From Marsupella aquatica (lineage: Eukaryota > Marchantiophyta), in contig OZ316898.1 of assembly GCA_973895155.1 (NCBI GenBank), forward strand, positions 7,006,001-7,070,000: DNA of 64,000 bases, in the 5' to 3' direction. The notes under the pieces were generated by a model that was not told where the DNA came from, did no database searches, and saw only the letters and a list, made by a program, of their open reading frames with translations. Made by a program: the position numbers and the translations under genes. Shown in pieces: positions 45,375-56,904 of this stretch; position 1 is the first letter of the stretch, and each line of letters opens with the position of its first letter.

Positions 45375-47800
45375 AGAAATAACATGCTTGGCACCCAATT
45401 CTTTAGCTAATCCTCTACTTATGCAGAAGGAAACATGGATGTAGTGGTTCAATGATGAATGCCAAATTATATGTATCTGTGAGATTCAGTTTCTCTGCTT
45501 CCTAATTTCAGATTTGCCGTTCCCCAAGATTTTGCCGAGAAACCTACATCAAAGAAAGATATTCCACATCTGGACTTTTTAAAATTCTCTTTTAATCTCA
45601 AATTTGTAGACTCGAACCTTGTCTTAAGGTGCACTGGTAAACAAGTACGCGATGCAGTGTCCAACGATCTTTGCATAGCTATTCACATCAGTGCCCTTCA
45701 ACAGCCAACGTGACTTTACCCAACAAACGACATCAGTATTCATCAACAGGCAACTTTTGAAAAGTTTAGATATTATCCTTCAAAATGATATAGATCAAGA
45801 AATCTCATCATCTGTGGAATGAAGCAGAAGCTAGGATGGACAGGGTCATTGTAGGTGTGAGCAAATAGGAAAAATGATCATGTAAGGCAAAAAGTAAACT
45901 TTGTCCCTAGCTAGCCAAAACATGGTCAGTAAAACCCAGCTTTGGGACTCAGCCATACGGAGTTCTAGAATTGCACTAGATATACAAGTCTCAAATAAAT
46001 CAACAATGTGGAGACACTGTAAAGTTAGTTGGTCCACCTAAGTTGTAATGTCAGGTTTATTTTGGTAAGGTGGGGGTGGATTTGCCTGGGAAGGGTGGCG
46101 GCTGGGAAGAAGAGGGGCTGAGGGGACAACATATCTATTGTCCTTCCTCTGTTTCCCCCTTTTGTGTATAACACAAGATCACTTTTGCCTTCCCATATCT
46201 TCTGCCCTAACCATCTTTCACTTTTGATGACATAGTTCCATTTTGCATTCCCTCAACACTTGTGCAACTATGCCTGCAATGACCATTTTCTGCATTGACA
46301 ACAGGGGCCACTTTCCCCTACCTTAAACTATCTTGTGCTTCCTTAACACATTCTGTAACTACTTTCAGCTCTCATTTCCATCCGCATCACTTCAGTCTGA
46401 AATTCCCTTGGTTGGACGACACTTTCCACTTTGACAACACTATTCAACTTACAGGCATTGAAAATCACCCACATCTTATAGAGACCACATTCATGTTTTT
46501 CCTAGTGTCCTCAAATTCTAGTGGTAGAGGATGTGATGTGAGGATATGTCCACCAACACGTGTTCTTTGAGGGGTTGATTTGCAGGCATCTCCACTTGAC
46601 CTTTTGAGTGAGATTGTTGCTCTTCTTATTTACAGTTTTAAGTACTTTACCATTAAAGATGTTCTAATTGAAAAGTATTGTCACTATTTCTTTGAATTTA
46701 TAAATATGTCATGGTTTCATATATGGATGACAAGTTCACTAATGTCACCAAGATAAGTATATGCAAAAAATGTAGCATATTTGTAACCACAATAACAATA
46801 ATGACAATATTGTAAATTCAAACAGTTTTAGTGGTAATGTATTGTAAAAATTGTTACATGTAATATTTGTACTTCAGAAATTCATACATTGTATAGTTAT
46901 TAAATTGTACCCATCATAGTAATTACATTAAATATTGAATATCATATTAATAGCATAAAGACAATGATGCACCACAGAATTGACTTTTAGGTTCCCTTGC
47001 TCCTCTCACCAATCTATTTACCTTTCTCAGGATCAGAGCTAAAAAAATTAACATTCTAAGATACTGTAAAAGACATTAATATATTGATCAACAGAAAACA
47101 GAAAACTGAGAGGAGCATCCGTTATCACGTTGGATAAGTTCAAACATGCATGTATTAGAATGAACACGCTATACTATACTTAGTTACTAATGAATTTGAA
47201 GCATCCCAGGGAAGCATCCTCATCCTGTATTCATGTTGATACCAGAGTAGTCCTTTGTTGAATTCTTGTTTGAGGCACAAAAGTAATAAGTGAACTTCAT
47301 TGACAGTCCTTGATTTGACTGCCTGGGGTAGCAGCTGGAGTGATTGTGGAAATGCAAACAGTGTCTCTGAAAGTGGTGTCCTAGCAATTTAGATTAAAGA
47401 GGTGACAGAACATAAATAAACTGATAAGTGAGGGCAGGGAATTTTGCGGATAGCGGGTGTGTGACCAAAAAAACTGTTTGCCAATAAAGACTCAACAAAT
47501 ATACTCCCTCATTTGTGAATACTTTTGTCATAGAAGGAACAAATATTTCCCTCCTTTGTGAGTACAATAGTCTTTCATAGTCCCTAATTCCAACTTGTAT
47601 CTTCTATCTTGTATTTATCTCTGCTATGTCTTTTCCTGTATATTTAAAACAAATGGACCTAATAGTTTTGATTCTTCTATAATTACCTATCAGCCCAACC
47701 TGGCACAGAAGATGTCAAGGTGAGGCAAAGAAATGTAGGTGAGTATGGAAGTTGCCTTATGTGTAATTGCCTCCATGCAGTCGTCCCACCCATATAGTTG
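45375..47800. other. Intergenic, gene-poor DNA
   Basis: 3' region of NOG2 followed by very AT-rich DNA (especially 46600-47100). No supported gene or complete repeat. Confidence 0.5.
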
Positions 47801-47803
47801 TCG

Positions 47804-47966
47804 TGGCCATGAGGTTTTTGTCAAAGTGTTGTCAAAAACATGTGTGCAAGTTCAATGTGCAGAATTGTGCCTGTGGCCATGAGGTCATTGTCAAAGTGCT
47901 GTCAAAATTGACTGTAGGCATGATTAGTGTGTGGAGTGGTCATTGTGGCCATGTCATTGAGGAAAG
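47804..47966. repeat. Short diverged direct repeats (GTGGCCATGAGGT ... TGTCAAAGTG)
   Basis: GTGGCCATGAGGTTTTTGTC with TGTCAAAA close behind (47804-47846) recurs at 47872-47913. A third, shorter copy starts at about 47945. The period is about 68-72 bp. Confidence 0.6.
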
Positions 47967-49769
47967 GAAGTGTGGCAGAGTCACACTTACAAAGGGTAGT
48001 TGATTTTGCGATTGATGCCAAAGTTTTGTCAATTAAAGCAAAACCTAGGGAGAGGCGCTACACTTGGGTTGGGCCATGGCACCCTCCTGTTGAATATTTG
48101 TCAAAAGGAAGCAAGAGAGGTATGTGAGGGCAGCCTGGGATTTGGTGGGCAAACAGAGGCAATGGCAAGGGGAGATGACGTTTTTGGAAAGGGCAATGGC
48201 ATCCAAGACAGGCATCACTAGACATAGGGATGTGCAAGAGTGAGATTTTTTCCTTTTGTCTTTCACCCTTTTTTTTCTTACCTACTCTTTTTCTTCCCTT
48301 TTTTCCCTCCTCGAGCCCTATCTTTTCTCTTGGAGTCCCATTTTGGTGTTTTTAAAATTATTTTCAAACTTCTCAGGCTAATGTTCTTCATCTGATGCTG
48401 GTGATTGTTTCACCTCACCCGGCTCACTAGGAAGCCTCCGTCCCATATGCACAAGGGAGGAGGGGAGCTAGTGCTTGCGCCCTCTCCCTTCCTCCTTGAT
48501 GTGCAGGAAGGGGAAGGCAGTCACACAGCCTAACGTACCTGGCCCGCCTCACCGCGGGGCATAGTTGGGCAGGGCAGGAAAACTGGTGCCAAGCATGGGG
48601 GGTGAGGAGCTACTTTTTTAACAATCCAACAGTCATGGAGAACTCATATTTCATGGAACAGTCAGGTTTCAGTCCAGTCCCAAATTCATTCATAAAACAG
48701 ACCACAAAAAATGTTTGGGCAAGATCACATATTGTAGTGTTGATCATGATAATTTATATTATTATATGAAAATCAAGTTTGCATGCTGTATAGCCCAATA
48801 CCTGTGAGCTGCATAATTGTTGCTGTCATGTTGTTGTCTATGTAACAATGCCCATGCATTCCATATAAATGTTGAGGTGAGTGAAAGATGGCAGACAAGG
48901 AAGTGTAGTCATTTTGGTTGTGTGGTTGTTACTACAAAGATGTTGTCCAATTGGTCAATGCTATTGAGGAGGATAAGGGTGCAGGAGGGCGGGCTGGGGG
49001 ACACCAAATGGCACAGTGGGCATAGCTCTTGAGGTTAGGCGTGGTTGCTTTCCACTACATGGCGTGAGAACATGTAAATAATGTTTTCTCTCCCCTCCCT
49101 TTTATCTTGATCTCCCCTCCCATGCGAGCTCCCATGCACCCTCCCTTTCTCTCCTCGCACTCTCCCTTTCCCTCCCTCCAACATGCTTAAAAACAAAAAA
49201 ACAAAGGAAGTAAAAACAAAATTATCCCAAAGAAAAGACAAAATTTCTCTTCATTTAAAAAGGGTGACAAAGCTCTCATACCAATGTACTTCCCATCTAG
49301 TGGCCCTAAAGTACTCAACCAACACATGCACCTTGTACTTAACAATGTACTTTCTAGTACATATTGTAGAAGCTAGTGTATCCATTGAATATCCCCTTTC
49401 AGTCTATCCAAAGATGTCAAAAATAATACAATATACCTAATAGTATTGCTCATTCCATATTTTTCAAATTTGTAAACACACCATGTAACTAAAACTTTTG
49501 GCAAGATCCCTTATAATAGTGGTTGTGGTGTGGTTGTGGTTTGGTTGTTAAAATTTTAAGATTGTACTTGATTTAGCCAAATACACTGCGGATGAAGTGC
49601 TCCGTCCTTGGGCATGGGCTAAAGTGGGATAAATGTGTGTATGTATGTGTTTGTTTCTCTCCACTGGGCGGAGGCATTCACTACACACATGAGGTTGGTT
49701 TTAGGGCATCCAATACAGTTCCTCCCATAGCTCTACCTGGCATTTCAGTTTGTGTCTTTAGGGATTCAG
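47967..49769. other. Intergenic, gene-poor DNA
   Basis: A mixed stretch with a pyrimidine-rich block near 48240-48320, a GC-richer block at 48410-48600 and another purine/pyrimidine-biased block at 49080-49215. No recognisable coding motif. Confidence 0.4.
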
Positions 49770-49920
49770 TAAATTTGAATATCTATTTGGGCCCTTGGAC
49801 TTTTTGACTCTTTTGCTTTTTGGCTCTTTGGTTTTCCCTGTTTTTTTTCCCCTTTTGTTTCCCCCCTTTACTGGGGTTTGGCCTTTCGTATCATATTTCC
49901 CAGTAAGGCATTTTGATCCT
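49770..49920 (+). repeat. Dispersed repeat, copy 2 (T/G-rich)
   Basis: Shares word order with 23025-23190: CTTTTTGGCTCTTTGG, CCCCCTTTACTGGGG, TTTGGCCTTT and CCCAGTAAGGCATTTT. Here a TATATATAAAAG word follows at about 49931. It is probably part of a retroelement family not otherwise represented in the window. Confidence 0.5.
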
Positions 49921-50520
49921 TTGGAGTCTTATATATAAAAGCTCTCTGGTAACAAGGCATTATGGGCCTTAGTTCTATTTGACACGATGTTAATATACTT
50001 AAATGCCTAACAGATATATTGGTATTTTTAATTAGTAAGGTAGAGGAGAAGTTTCAAGATGCTTCCATCCCGATCTGGACTGTGCATTATTCTCTACATG
50101 GATTAAAACAACTAACTGTGGAAATTCACAAAGGGCATTGAGAGTAGAGTAACTTACTGGTTAGAAGACATTGTGGAATATAATGCTCCCAAAATTAAGG
50201 CTTTAGTCTAATTTGAGGAGACAATGTGGCCCACACTGCCCGTAAGCAGAGGACAAATGTATGTAATCTTGAGTGATTTTTGGAAACACACTATTTTTTT
50301 GTGCTGAAATTAGGGTCACATAATGTTTGGACAGAAAAATGAAGAAGTCAAAATGCTAAGCCATGCAAAGATTAGCAAATTTTACATTTTGTTTTCCATG
50401 GTATTACTTTGTCCATTGCGTTACTTATTCCTAAATTGATGGGTCGTTGCATAATGTACATCTCAAATCAGGGTATGTGTTAGAATAAATCATTTCCCTG
50501 AAAATACTAAACAGAAACTC

Positions 50521-50822
50521 TGTTAGGCATTTAGTCTTAGGTTTAGGGGCAGTCATAGTTAGGCTAACCTTGTTGCGGACTTGGTTAGGTTAGTTGTGCT
50601 ACACTATACGCACAAGCAGGTTTTTGTTAGTGCAAAGGAACTTTAAGTTTATTGTTACAAAGTCAGTTGAGAAATAAGGAGAACTTGTGTTACAAAGACT
50701 TGGTATTTCTGATGGATCTAGAGTGCAATGAAACTATTGTGTGTTCCCATGAACATATTCTATTACTTGTTCATTAGATGTTCATAAGTAATTGCCTTTG
50801 TGAATGTCATATTTGCTCATCA
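50521..50822 (+). repeat. Diverged solo LTR of the same copia family
   Basis: Starts TGTTAGGCAT and ends CTCATCA. It aligns in order to the 344-bp LTR: CATAGTTAGGCTAACC, GTTAGGTTAG, TATTGTTACAAAGTCAGTTG, TCTAGAGTGCAATGAAACT, TTGTGTGTTCCCATGAAC and TGTGAATGTCAT all match with changes. It is 302 bp because of deletions. A perfect 5-bp target duplication AACTC flanks it at 50516-50520 and 50823-50827. No internal region is present, so it arose by recombination between the two LTRs of an old insertion. Confidence 0.85.
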
Positions 50823-50852
50823 AACTCTTGAAAGTATTTACCTGAACATCAG

Positions 50853-51100
50853 CCAAGCCACTAGTTTAGATCAGTTGGCCAAGGGATTAACCTAAACGCA
50901 AACTAACGTGCCAGGTTTAATCCCTGCTCCACATGCACAAGGGGTCTGGAGTGTATGGGGTGTGGTGGTGGGAGGACCCCTAGCTCTATGTTCCCTGCCT
51001 GGGGGCTTTGGGACCCTGGTTCAACCCTCTTTCCCTCCTGGTATAGGTAGTTGCCTGATCCCTAGGGATTGTCCTCTTGTGACTAGTTGACTACCCTACA
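50853..51100 (+). mobile_element. Candidate tRNA-derived SINE
   Basis: TAGATCAGTTGG at 50867-50878 fits the RNA polymerase III A box (tRNA D-arm). GGTTTAATCCC at 50914-50924 fits the B box (T-arm), at a spacing of about 35 bases, as in tRNA-derived SINEs. The sequence between and around does not fold into a working tRNA, since the anticodon region is lost. It is followed by a G/T-rich body with no coding capacity. The 3' end and target duplication were not identified, so the right limit is a guess. It lies 30 bases after the solo LTR. Confidence 0.45.
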
Positions 51101-52119
51101 TAGTTGCATGCTCCAAAACAGATTGTCTAATTGAATAGGCTTAAGATATGTTTTCGAGGAGAAACGACAACACAAGCAAGATGCCCATAGAGTCGTGATA
51201 CTGTACTGAGAGACTTCCTTAGAAAGCGAAGTAATTAATAATAAAGGGGTGCTTTTAGGAGCTCATAAAGCCGATATTTTGCCTGACTTACCAGGCTCCA
51301 AACTCTGCCCCTTGGCAAGACTCCCTCGACCTGCACCAATCCGGAGCGCCTGCTTTCCATTTCTTTATGTCTCGAGTATCGTTTACTGCCGCAGTCCTAT
51401 TGGAGAGGAAGCTCAATATACAATAAATAAAACAAGCCGGACTGAAAAGTGAAAACGCCCCTGCTTTCTCATCCACAGAATTGTCCCAAGCCCACTTTGA
51501 GAAGTCCATTCCTGTAGTTACACATGGGAACAAAGCGACCTGGCGGAATCTTATTGGCCATGGAGATCTGCGTGTGTCAGAAAGGCTGCAGACTTGCCGT
51601 TGGATGATAGTTCTGGATTCTCCACTGGTATCTGATAATAGTCTTCGAACAGATCGAATTAATCATTGCCGTATATGTTCGAATCGACGGTCTAAGTGGG
51701 GGATCCAGGGCCGTAAGTAAATTGACGGTGTAAAGTACCCTCCCATATACCGTAGCGCCGGGACACCGCGCCATTCGATTTTTGGGATTATTCTATTTTT
51801 CGAACACCCGAAATACCCTTGTATTAAAGTTCACATTCTTTTGCAATGTAACAGCATTTCTCCCAATTTGAAGCTGTTTGTTTGTGGGCATGGTGCGATA
51901 TATGTTTTATGGTGCCAAAATCATCACCAATTTGCACTATTGAGGATTTCCAAGCTGTATCTACTAAACCCGAAATGTTGTTCGCATGGAATCATAATTG
52001 GACGTTTTGTTTTCCCTTCTTAATTGGTTTATGAGAAAGTGATATTGGATTCCTTTTCATGAAAGTAACGTACTGGGGCCCTCGTTTCAGTCGGCCTTGC
52101 CAAAGCCAACTAGTCTAGT
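51101..52119. other. Intergenic DNA without a supported gene
   Basis: Short ORFs only. No recognised motif, RNA gene or terminal repeat. Confidence 0.45.
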
Positions 52120-52682
52120 CACATTGGTTGTGACCAATGTTTTTTGCCCTAAAGTAATATGATGATAGATGGCATCATATGGTGGAGATCCTATTAGGTG
52201 GCGGCTAATGAAGCTCATCGACTGTGCAGGTGTCACTTGAAGCTTGTGGTCAGAAGATTGGTGACATGGTAATTTTTTAGCAGCAAAAATTCATCGAACT
52301 CCACCTGTTGAATCATTGCCGGTTTGGCACCACAGGGTCTGTTGGCCCCAAGACTACCATCTATAATGGTTGTGCTTAAGTAGTGCAGTCACACTGGTGG
52401 TGTCTATACATTTTTTGCATTCTTTTGCCCTCATAGCAAACTGATGGATGGCACCCATTGGCGGACATGCTGTTAGGTGGCAGTTAATGAGCTCATCGAT
52501 TGTGCAGTTGGAACTGGACCCTGGGCCGCTGGGGCCCCAGAGGTTAAAGACGGATTATGTTTTGTAGCCAAAAATGCACCAAGCTCTACTCCCTCCCCAA
52601 TCATTCTTCACTGTTGGCTCAAATTCCCCAAATTTTCTGGGTCTCATTCCTCCATTTCCGACCACACCACAGGGTCTAGTAA
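52120..52682. repeat. Diverged ~280-bp tandem duplication
   Basis: Two units, about 52120-52397 and 52398-52682, share in order: ACTGGTGGTG/ATTGGTTGTG, TTTTTTGC...TTTGCCCT, GATGGCA(T/C), TTAGGTGGC(G/A)G(C/T)TAATGA, GCTCATCGA(C/T)TGTGCAG and CACCACAGGGTCT. Substitutions and indels are frequent, so the duplication is old. There is no open frame across it. Confidence 0.65.
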
Positions 52683-55600
52683 GGCGTCTCAGGTCTGCAG
52701 GTCTCAGGTCTTCAGGACTGTAGCTTGGTCTGCAATCACTAGTGTGCGGACACAAAATACATATATTATAGGGAAACGAAAATGGTCAAACTACGTGTGA
52801 AAAATTGATAAAAGAAACATTCGTAGGATGTAGACCATGGCGAATTGTAACCCAGGTTAGGGGAGAAGAAGACGGGTTCCTGAAGATTTAGTCGACGGCC
52901 CACCGTGGCTCCGTCTGCGAGCTGTCAAAGCATCCCTTTGACAGAGGGCATCTCTTGTGCGTACGGTACTTTTTACTGCCGAAAGGCCAGGAGGCATCTG
53001 CTCGCTTGCGGGCTCGTTTGAACTGTCAAGCGGCCATGAAGAGGGAATTGACCACCGCTGACCTGTCAAGAAGGGATCTAGGTGTCAAGCGATCGACGAT
53101 GCGCTTTTCTGTTCACTGCGTCGGGATGACAGGAACCGTCGATCGACGAGTGCCAGGTGCGAAATAACTATAGACCATCCCCGCCTGTAAAGTAGATGCT
53201 AAATTAAATAGGTAGTTTCTTGGCCTAATTTGACACTTGATTATAAATACCGGAGATTTCTAGCGACGACGGCTACAGAGTCAATTGACTTTTAGCTTGG
53301 GTGCTTGGGGAAAGGGATTTCATATGACCCACCAGATTTAGAGCATTTCTAGTTGTAAGGTCAAATCAGCTTGTAGTCTCTAAAGGAAACATAAAGGGGT
53401 TCATTTTGGAGAGTTAGCTTCCCAACAGTAACCAGTATCCCAAATAAATGACAACCAATCTCCATTTTAGCAACCCTAGCTACCATATTTGAGATGGTGG
53501 CCCAAGACAAAAAAAAAAAAACCTATAACCTGGCCTGGACTCCCAGTACCTTAGAGCCTCAGAGTCGACATATCACAAGGCCTAGCATAGGGTTGAGATT
53601 TTGAATCTGCTTATGACAACACATCACTTTGGACAGGATAGTGATGAAAGAAAGAGAGAAAGGGAGGGGGGATGATTGAGTATGGTTTGTTTCAAATTCT
53701 TGGGCCTCCAAATGATAAGCTGAATTTTGCGTTGCCCCTATACTGCTGAAGATGGTTAGTGAATATAATAAGGCTAAGACATGTTGGCAGAATTTGACTA
53801 GAGCTAAAACTTTATGGGAGCAGAATGCCCCTTGGCTCACTAATGGAATACAATATCCAGATATTGTGCTTGGTGGCAGATAGTAGGGCAACTCTAGGTA
53901 CACTAGTGACTCATTTTTTAATTTATTTTTATTTAAGGGGAAATTGTGAAAACCCCACAGGAAGGGATTAGTCAATCACAACATTTGAACCCAATAACTA
54001 TCAGACTCCACTCAAGTGAGCTACTACACAACCATGCCTTTTTGGGCCATGGTGACTTAATCTTACATTGTGACTAATTTGGTTGTATTCTACACTGTCC
54101 TGGATGGTGTTCAAATCTTGGCCAATGTGACCACCCTAAAGGACAAAGTATGGGTAACATTTGTGGAAAACTGACAAAGTTGGACCAATTTTTTGGCATG
54201 ATGTGGGAGGAAAATTAGATTATTGGGACAGTAAAATCTAGGCATTAATACACAATACCAAATATTCAAAAAATCAAATGCAAAATGGGCTGAAATTAAT
54301 CAATGTTTTCTAGGAAAATTAACACTTTATGATGTGAACTACAAGATTTAATTAGGGCTTCTCAAAGCTGAAAATTTGAGTTCCAAGGAAAGCTGAAAAT
54401 GTGATGGACCTTAACTGTCTAGTGACAGGTTATAATCTCAAAATGTTACCCACTACAAAATTCATGGTCCATAACTTTTGGCCATGAGGGTTGGTTTCAT
54501 CTCATAACCATTGGTCACTGTAGAGGCTGGTGAAGGAAAAAACAAAAACACTTTTACATAATTTTTTGAAAAAGTGATGACAATTTTATTATGGCCAAAT
54601 GTCATCATCCATTATTTCCAAGCTTTATTTCCAAGCTTTGAGACTCCCCAGTAGAATAGAAGACCCATCTAAAGACTCTCACACACGTTTACTCCTGTAG
54701 CAACCCGTGTGTAGAGGGAAGTTTATTAAATTGTTATTAAGTAGGTGGAAATGAAAGAACACCTTTCCAAACTTTCATCTATTTTATAATCTAAAAACAT
54801 ACTGCAAAGCTTGAGTGAATGGCAAAACCACTCTAGAGTAGTGTTTTCGGAAGTTGTCACCCTTTAGTCATTTGGACAGTTACAAGTATCTAAGAGTATT
54901 GGAATAAAGAGTTGGGCTAGGGCATGGTCTGGGAAGCGCGCATTGAGAGAGATTGGACAAGTGTAGGAAAAAGGTGGGGAAGGCATGGGCAGGGATTAGG
55001 CAAAGAGTAGTGTAGAGGCAAGGGTGGGGATACATTTCTGAGGCTGCATGGGAATGCTGTACGCAATGCCCTAGTGAAAACACACTACTAGGGCACCCTC
55101 ACTAACAAAAGTTCTTTGGTATTCATATATAGTTAGCCCGTCATCATAAGCTTCTCGTACGTTCTTTGCTTCAGATTGGCCCTCAACTCCCACCCAGGGC
55201 CCACCCCTAATCCTACCCTCAAACTTGGTTCATGGTTATGTGTCAGATCCGCATTCCTGCTCGTAACTTGTTCACTTATCCTCTGGGGAAAAGGTCGAAG
55301 ATTCAGGAAAAGGTTTTACTCTCTTAATGAAGTGGTAGCATGGCATCATAATTAGTTTGCATTATGATGTAATCCAATAATTCGTTTTGGCATCATGTTT
55401 ATTTGCACATTACCCTAAATCCCTAAACTAATAATTCGCATGGCATCGTATGTAACAAGGAAGTACCGTACGCAAGATTATGGACGACGAAGATCCTGAA
55501 GGACAGAGAGGATCCTGGCGCAGCGGGACGACTTGACACTGAATGCCACGTAACGTAGTGTGCTCCATGCGTCGGAGTCCCATAAGGTACGTAGGGAGGA

Positions 55601-56904
55601 GGAGCATCCCCGATTGGGACGCGTGGCAATTCCCAACACGTGTCGTGGGAAGCTCCGCACGGAGGACTCGTCCCTCCCTCAGTGGCTCAGTCCCCTCCCC
55701 CCTCGTCCCCTTGGCCAGTTGAGAGGGCCCCAATCGCAGTCGTGTTCGCTTTCTTCGGTCGCGATTGCTTTGTGTCCGAGAGAAAGTAAAGGAAGGAAAG
55801 AAAGGTCGGGCGAAGACTACAATAGCGCGTGTGATTATTGGCAAGAATAGATGTGCTTTTCGTCTCGTGTCGGAGCTCGAAATGAAAGATGTCGCCTCCT
55901 CCATCCCCGCTACTACTAGTACGACGACTGTAGAGCGGAGTCTGGGTATCCCTGTCTGCTTCCTCCTCCTTTTGATACTTGAGGCGAACGAATGACCAGT
56001 GTGGATCGACAACGCCGCCGACGCAAGGAGGAGGCTAAGAGCGTGGGTGCGGGTGAATGCGTGTCGTTCGCTGAAGCTGGCACCCCGAATTTCTTGTTTT
56101 GGTTTGGTGGTTAGCGTGATGAGTGGCACTGAGGAGCTCGTGCTGGAAGAGCAGGAGACGGGAGAAGGAAGAAAGTAGAGTACAAGTGTAGAGCGACGGC
56201 TTGCTCGACTGGGTCTCTCCACAATTGTGTTTGCTGTTGTGTTCCTCGTTGTTACGGTAGAATTACGACGAAGTGTTACCACCTGAAAGAGTTACCGACC
56301 GCCTAGGGCAGGACGTCGGGTAGTGGTAATGAACTTTCGAGCCAGATGTCGAATTGCCTTCACCGCCTTCTTCTTCCATCGAGTATAAGGAGGCGGAATT
56401 CCCCCAGCGCCCTTCATTGTTTTAGGTAGATAAATAGGTAGCATATAGGGAGTCCAGGCCAATTGCTCAAGGTTAAATAAAATTGATCAAGCTTGGACGG
56501 AGATCTGGAAAGGAATCCATCACCACCTACAACAACAAAGATTGACAAGGCAGTTGTGACGATAACTAGTCAACTCGCTATTGTGCTAGACTAATAGCGT
56601 GCTGAACTTCTAGCACTGTCACAACGCCCTAAAAGACCGGAGGAGAAGGATCATCATCGACAATTAGTGCCAGGGATCCATATTGGAGCCTGTGTGAGCC
56701 GTGTTCATATTGTAGCAATCAACCAAGCAAAGAGCAGGAAGGAATACGGAGTTACTTCGCCGTGTTATTAGCGTGGTAAACGTCCTGATTTGAGGAAGGA
56801 TAGCAAAGACGGGGTTGTATCGATCGAGGTCGAAGGGTTTGTACAGGACAGATTGCAAGATAGGAAAACTGGGGCGCCTGAAGTTTCAGAATTGGGGCAC
56901 CACC
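52683..56904. other. Intergenic DNA and upstream region of the ERD7-type gene
   Basis: AT-rich to about 55400, with an A-run at 53508-53521. From 55430 to 56420 the DNA is GC-richer. A minus-strand ORF of up to 284 codons ends at 55428, but it has no domain and a Ser/Thr/Arg-rich make-up typical of a chance frame. The last few hundred bases should hold the promoter and 5' leader of the gene starting at 56905. Confidence 0.45.

Noticed and set aside
50867-50924. Functional tRNA gene
   Set aside because: A and B boxes are present, but the acceptor stem and anticodon loop do not form, so a SINE is the better reading.
55428-56282. Minus-strand ORF of 284 codons in GC-rich DNA
   Set aside because: No domain, Ser/Thr/Arg-rich composition typical of a shadow frame, and overlap with competing plus-strand ORFs; more likely promoter or leader sequence.
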